From contig NW_019091447.1 of the NCBI RefSeq assembly GCF_001949145.1, positions 954,348-1,016,347 on the forward strand: 62,000 nt of DNA, read 5' to 3'. The translations under genes and the position numbers were made by a program. Shown here piece after piece: positions 59,201 through 62,000 of the stretch (position 1 is the first letter of the stretch; each line of letters starts with the position of its first letter). Below the pieces are notes generated by a model, which worked only from the letters and a program-made list of their open reading frames with translations, was not told where the DNA came from and searched no databases. Origin of the DNA: Acanthaster planci. Lineage: Eukaryota > Echinodermata > Asteroidea > Valvatida > Acanthasteridae.

Positions 59201-61518
59201 TGTCATCACATCCAGGGTGTGGTCATGAAGGCAACGCCCTGTAGATACGGCAAAGCAGCTGGATGGTTGGCTGGTGGGCAGAGCTTGCAGTTCACACATG
59301 ACGTTTCTTGTTTCGTCACAACTCCAAGGGTGGAGATTTTGTTCCGTGCTTAGTACCAAGCAGTCTGTGCTATCAGTGTTTGGAGTATTGTGGAAGAGTG
59401 GTCGATAGGGGGCGCCCGAATTATCATCTCCTTTGCAAACCCAGACTCCTTCTTGTTTAGTATCGGTACAGTGGATCCAAAACCCTTCAAGTGGGTTCCT
59501 GTCTGAAAAGGAACCGAGGAAAAGTTCCCAGATGAAATCGAGCTCAGCTTTGGAGTTAGGGGTGGCTAGTTTGGCGCCAAAACTTTTGCAGATGGTCTTA
59601 GCTTCCGGCTGGGTGTTTAGTCTTGGCTTCAGTATGTTCACGTAGCAAGCTCCTCCCCATGCTTGCCAACCTATCGGACATGAGCTACCATACTCAGCGG
59701 TTGAGCTGGCTAACATGTTTAGAATCATCAATGAAATAATGAGGATGGGCACAATACGTAGCTCTGAGTTGCTGCTGTATGCCATGACTGACTCGTGTAA
59801 AAACGGGACATATGAAGTAAAGTTCTGAAACCGTTCAACTCCTCAGACGCAGTACGACCCGTTTTGTCTTCAAATAACAAAGGTTTCAGCCCTACTCCCG
59901 TGGCTTTAAATAGCAAAATCTGACCTTTTAAACGAAAGTTTCAGGGCTCAGCTGCAAGACGAAACCTTATTAAGTTTTAATTTTTTTTTGATACACAATG
60001 CCTACATGCTCGTGGTATATGCATTAGTTATGCAGGTGTTAAAATTGCAACAAATTATAGATCTATTCCATGGGAGATATTTTCGAATGTGAAAAGTAAG
60101 AACTGACATGAAACACAGCTGGCTCCATTGTGTTTTCTCTGAAAATAATTGAAATTTATTGATACTTATGAAATACCAAAAAGGACCTCTGCAATAGATC
60201 TGTTTGCGCTTGGGCGTCTAAGTTCTGATGACTGCATCTTGTAACCATGGCGACCTAATAACAGAGTAAAGGGGCTCTGAATGATATTACGTTTGAACTG
60301 GATCTGTCTATACATGGGGTCTTGTTTGCTAAATTGATTTTTTAAAATTGATTTCTTACTTCACGTGCAGTTCTCAAAGAATTCTTGAGTGCTTCACCGA
60401 TACGGATAAAACACTCAGAAATCAGAATGACTGAATCACGAGCCGGTTTGGTATTCCAACAACGCATGCCCAGGACGAAGCTATTAGGGAACAGCTACGC
60501 ACGTGCCCGATCGTCTGTCCTATCGGCGCAGCCAGACGTTAACTCGCGCGCGAGCTTTGTTCACGAAAGACCGTGGTTTTTTAAAATATCGAACTGCGTC
60601 ATTTAAGCGATAAAGAAAGAAAATGCAGTGTCACCAGGCTGTAGCTGATGTCCACGCTTTTTGTTTTTTACTTCTCCTGCATGCCGTGATCTAATCTTGC
60701 ATTGCTCGGTGTTTACTTTTTTGAATCCTCAGTTGCATTGTTTTGAATGTACTGGTACATCGATGGAATTTAATTTCTTAATCAAATGTTAAACTTAGAA
60801 GACACTTAATCCCTAAAACGACTGTGTCGATATCTTCATTTATAGGAAGACCTAAGTAAGCTGTTACATCAAGATGATATGTTCGAACTGATGGAGGTGT
60901 TTGAAACGGCTGACATTGATTCAGGTAGAGACATGCATAGAGAGTGCTTAGAAACAAATCAAGCAAGAATTAAACTCAAACATAGTGTTAAGGGTATTGC
61001 GACAAGTTCTTTGATAAGTTTCACACTGAGGTGCCCATCAAGTCCACCACACGAAATTTTAGCATAAGATGATACTGTGCTAAGAGATTTCAAATTTTAG
61101 TCATTTTTGTTGGATAACTTCGTTCAGTCATTCTTGTTGGTAGGAACAATGGAACAATTTCTTTCAATTCTGCCGTAATATTTGCCCCTCCCTTTGGTGC
61201 TCAAAAGTTTTCTCTTCAAAACTTGGTAACCTAGGCCTACCATCGACAATGTTGTCTCTCTTCAATCTTAGAATATTCGTTCGGGGTTTGAAATGTATTT
61301 TGGATGTGTTTCTGGTAGATGCGAGCATATCGCTGGAGGAATTCATGGCTTTCAGAAGGAGAGTATTCAAGGACCGACACGATCGTGACATGTTATCACA
61401 TGAAGAGGAAGACGAGATTAATCAGTTTAAGGCTATTGACACGGACCGGACTGGTAGCCTATCCTGGTGGGAGTTTCTGAGTCACGAAGCTGTCCGTAGA
61501 TTGTCATCGCAGTCAAAG
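53282..61518 (+). CDS. PHF24: PHF24 / GINIP, first four coding exons, 3' end beyond window
   Basis: Exons 53282-53830, 58733-58918, 60846-60924 and 61319-61518 give 338 codons with consistent phases and end in a donor (GTATAG), so the gene continues past the window. PHF24 (GINIP, KIAA1045) binds active Galpha-i and modulates GABA-B signalling in vertebrate neurons. The N-terminus MGVTLGKGK has Gly2 for possible N-myristoylation. Residues 1-183 are polar and low in recognised structure, with AWAALREGF matching the conserved segment before the finger. Exon 2 is a C4HC3 PHD-type finger: Cys190, 193, 204, 207, His212, Cys215, 242, 245. Exons 3 and 4 contain two EF-hand loops, 268-279 (D-x-D-x-D-x-S-x-S-x-x-E) and 312-323 (D-x-D-x-T-G-S-x-S-x-x-E), both with canonical Ca2+ ligands. 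The LSHE segment after the second loop matches the vertebrate protein. The start is the first ATG, supported by the MG motif. Confidence 0.93.
53831..58732 (+). other. PHF24 intron 1
   Basis: A 4.9-kb intron, AT-rich, interrupted by an assembly gap. Before the gap there is a short tandem motif around GATATGTTGGT (56095-56165). I see no coding exon on either strand. Confidence 0.7.
56212..56515. other. Assembly gap (304 N)
   Basis: Run of N inside PHF24 intron 1. Confidence 1.
59022..59027 (-). terminator. Poly(A) signal of the C-type lectin gene
   Basis: Minus-strand AATAAA nine bases after the TAA stop codon, so the 3' UTR would be extremely short. Confidence 0.6.
59036..59785 (-). CDS. 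Secreted C-type lectin domain plus PAN/apple-like domain, intronless, 249 residues
   Basis: A single open frame of 249 residues. Residues about 9-30 (hydrophobic, ending ASSTA) form a signal peptide or anchor. Residues about 36-168 are a C-type lectin-like domain: CPIGWQAWGGACY start, AKTICKSFGAKLATP helix, FWIHCTD, DCLVLS, then WSCDETRNVMCEL. The Ca2+/sugar site is not canonical: no EPN or QPD motif is visible and the WND position reads PWSCDE. Residues about 175-249 form a cysteine-rich PAN/apple-like module (PQCCRACNASPGCRSFNL, then QCQLSNAT) ending with an N-glycosylation site NCT. The gene sits antisense inside PHF24 intron 2 with its own TATA-like element and poly(A) signal. Lancelets carry many such lectins; a recognition role in immunity or mucus is plausible but not shown. 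Confidence 0.9.
   Translation of the reverse strand: MAYSSNSELRIVPILIISLMILNMLASSTAEYGSSCPIGWQAWGGACYVNILKPRLNTQPEAKTICKSFGAKLATPNSKAELDFIWELFLGSFSDRNPLEGFWIHCTDTKQEGVWVCKGDDNSGAPYRPLFHNTPNTDSTDCLVLSTEQNLHPWSCDETRNVMCELQALPTSQPSSCFAVSTGRCLHDHTLDVMTTERPPQCCRACNASPGCRSFNLIGKQCQLSNATRFQVDRFEYFKDTDNCTYYEL
59904..59913 (-). promoter_or_regulatory. TATA-like element of the C-type lectin gene
   Basis: Minus-strand CTATTTAAAG about 120 bases before the ATG, predicting initiation near 59875. Confidence 0.5.
60241..60254. promoter_or_regulatory. Near-consensus RFX X-box
   Basis: GTAACCATGGCGAC differs from the X-box consensus at one position. It lies in PHF24 intron 2, about 450 bases upstream of the lectin gene. 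Function unknown. Confidence 0.2.
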
Positions 61519-62000
61519 GTATAGGTTGGTAGATATGGATAAACATTTTCTGGGGAAACCTCAGACAAATCAAGAAGAATCTATGTGAAACGTTTTATTA
61601 CTTATCGTCTTGCAATAGCACTTTTATTGCTTTATACTTAAAGATCTTCAAACCGCGTTCTTCTTTTGGCTACAGGAAATTCCTCTCCCAACAAGTCATA
61701 CATGTAATAGATAAAATTCTCTCCCTAGGGAAGTAGCGAATGCTTGAGCTTTGTCAGCATTAGAGCTTGACTCACTTTGAAAGAGAGCAAAGACAGGATG
61801 TGGAGTCATAAAGGCTAGGGTGTAAAATATTTACCCATCAAACCGTATATAACGATTGAGCAGTAAGTTATTCACTGTCAGCCTCGCACAGCATACGCGG
61901 ATTCTTAAAGACATGTTTCTGTGGACAGTCACAGTGTAAAAATTCATCGACATGGTGCGTTTTATGGAAATATCCAATGCGAACTGGGCTCAGTGCACCG
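61519..62000 (+). other. Start of PHF24 intron 4
   Basis: AT-rich intron sequence; no next exon is seen before the window ends. Confidence 0.7.

Noticed and set aside
1-62000. CRISPR arrays, operons, phage or integrated viral genes
   Set aside because: The only regular array is a 16-base minisatellite without spacers; genes are spliced eukaryotic genes and no reverse transcriptase, integrase, capsid or polymerase motif was seen in the sequenced parts.

Overview
This window is eukaryotic genomic DNA from a draft assembly. It holds split genes with GT-AG introns of roughly 0.4-5 kb, AT-rich introns around GC-richer exons, dispersed repeats and two runs of N (33479-34346 and 56212-56515). The gene content is that of a metazoan: mucolipin, a pancreatic-lipase-family enzyme, a motor-domain form of CCDC78, PHF24/GINIP and a C-type lectin. 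An invertebrate deuterostome, most likely a lancelet (Branchiostoma), fits best. The species call is an inference from gene set and gene structure, not from a database match.

Layout. (1) 183-7192 (+): the last 11 visible exons of a mucolipin (TRPML) channel; its 5' end lies before the window. A perfect palindromic CLEAR-type E-box followed by a TATA-like sequence sits in its last intron. (2) 7193-15586: no convincing gene; a dispersed repeat and a hairpin-forming element. (3) 15587-19238 (+): a complete six-exon secreted lipase of the pancreatic lipase / phospholipase A1 family, with a very short lid and no C-terminal PLAT domain. (4) 21256-23909 (+): a complete small gene for a 132-residue secreted Cys-rich protein (TATA box, non-coding exon 1, poly(A) signal). 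(5) 27190-30603 (-): a complete small gene for a 66-residue secreted four-cysteine peptide, with the same promoter and exon plan, pointing toward gene 4. (6) 28.5-36.4 kb: a nest of inverted and direct repeats, a tRNA-Thr-derived SINE head and a 365-bp MITE. (7) 37371-50337 (+): a complete 20-exon CCDC78 gene encoding 917 residues, with a kinesin-motor-like N-terminus joined to a long coiled coil. (8) 53282-61518 (+): the first four coding exons of PHF24/GINIP, running off the window. (9) 59036-59785 (-): an intronless secreted C-type lectin plus PAN/apple-like protein nested inside a PHF24 intron.

These genes do not form one pathway. Two touch intracellular organelles (lysosomal Ca2+ channel; deuterosome/centriole amplification), one is a neuronal-type membrane adaptor candidate, and four encode secreted proteins. 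All exon joins were made by hand from splice-site sequence, reading-frame phase and family similarity. For the four larger family genes the phases close without a stop across every junction. The least-known items are the two small secreted genes between 21 and 31 kb, which I could not assign to a named family with confidence.
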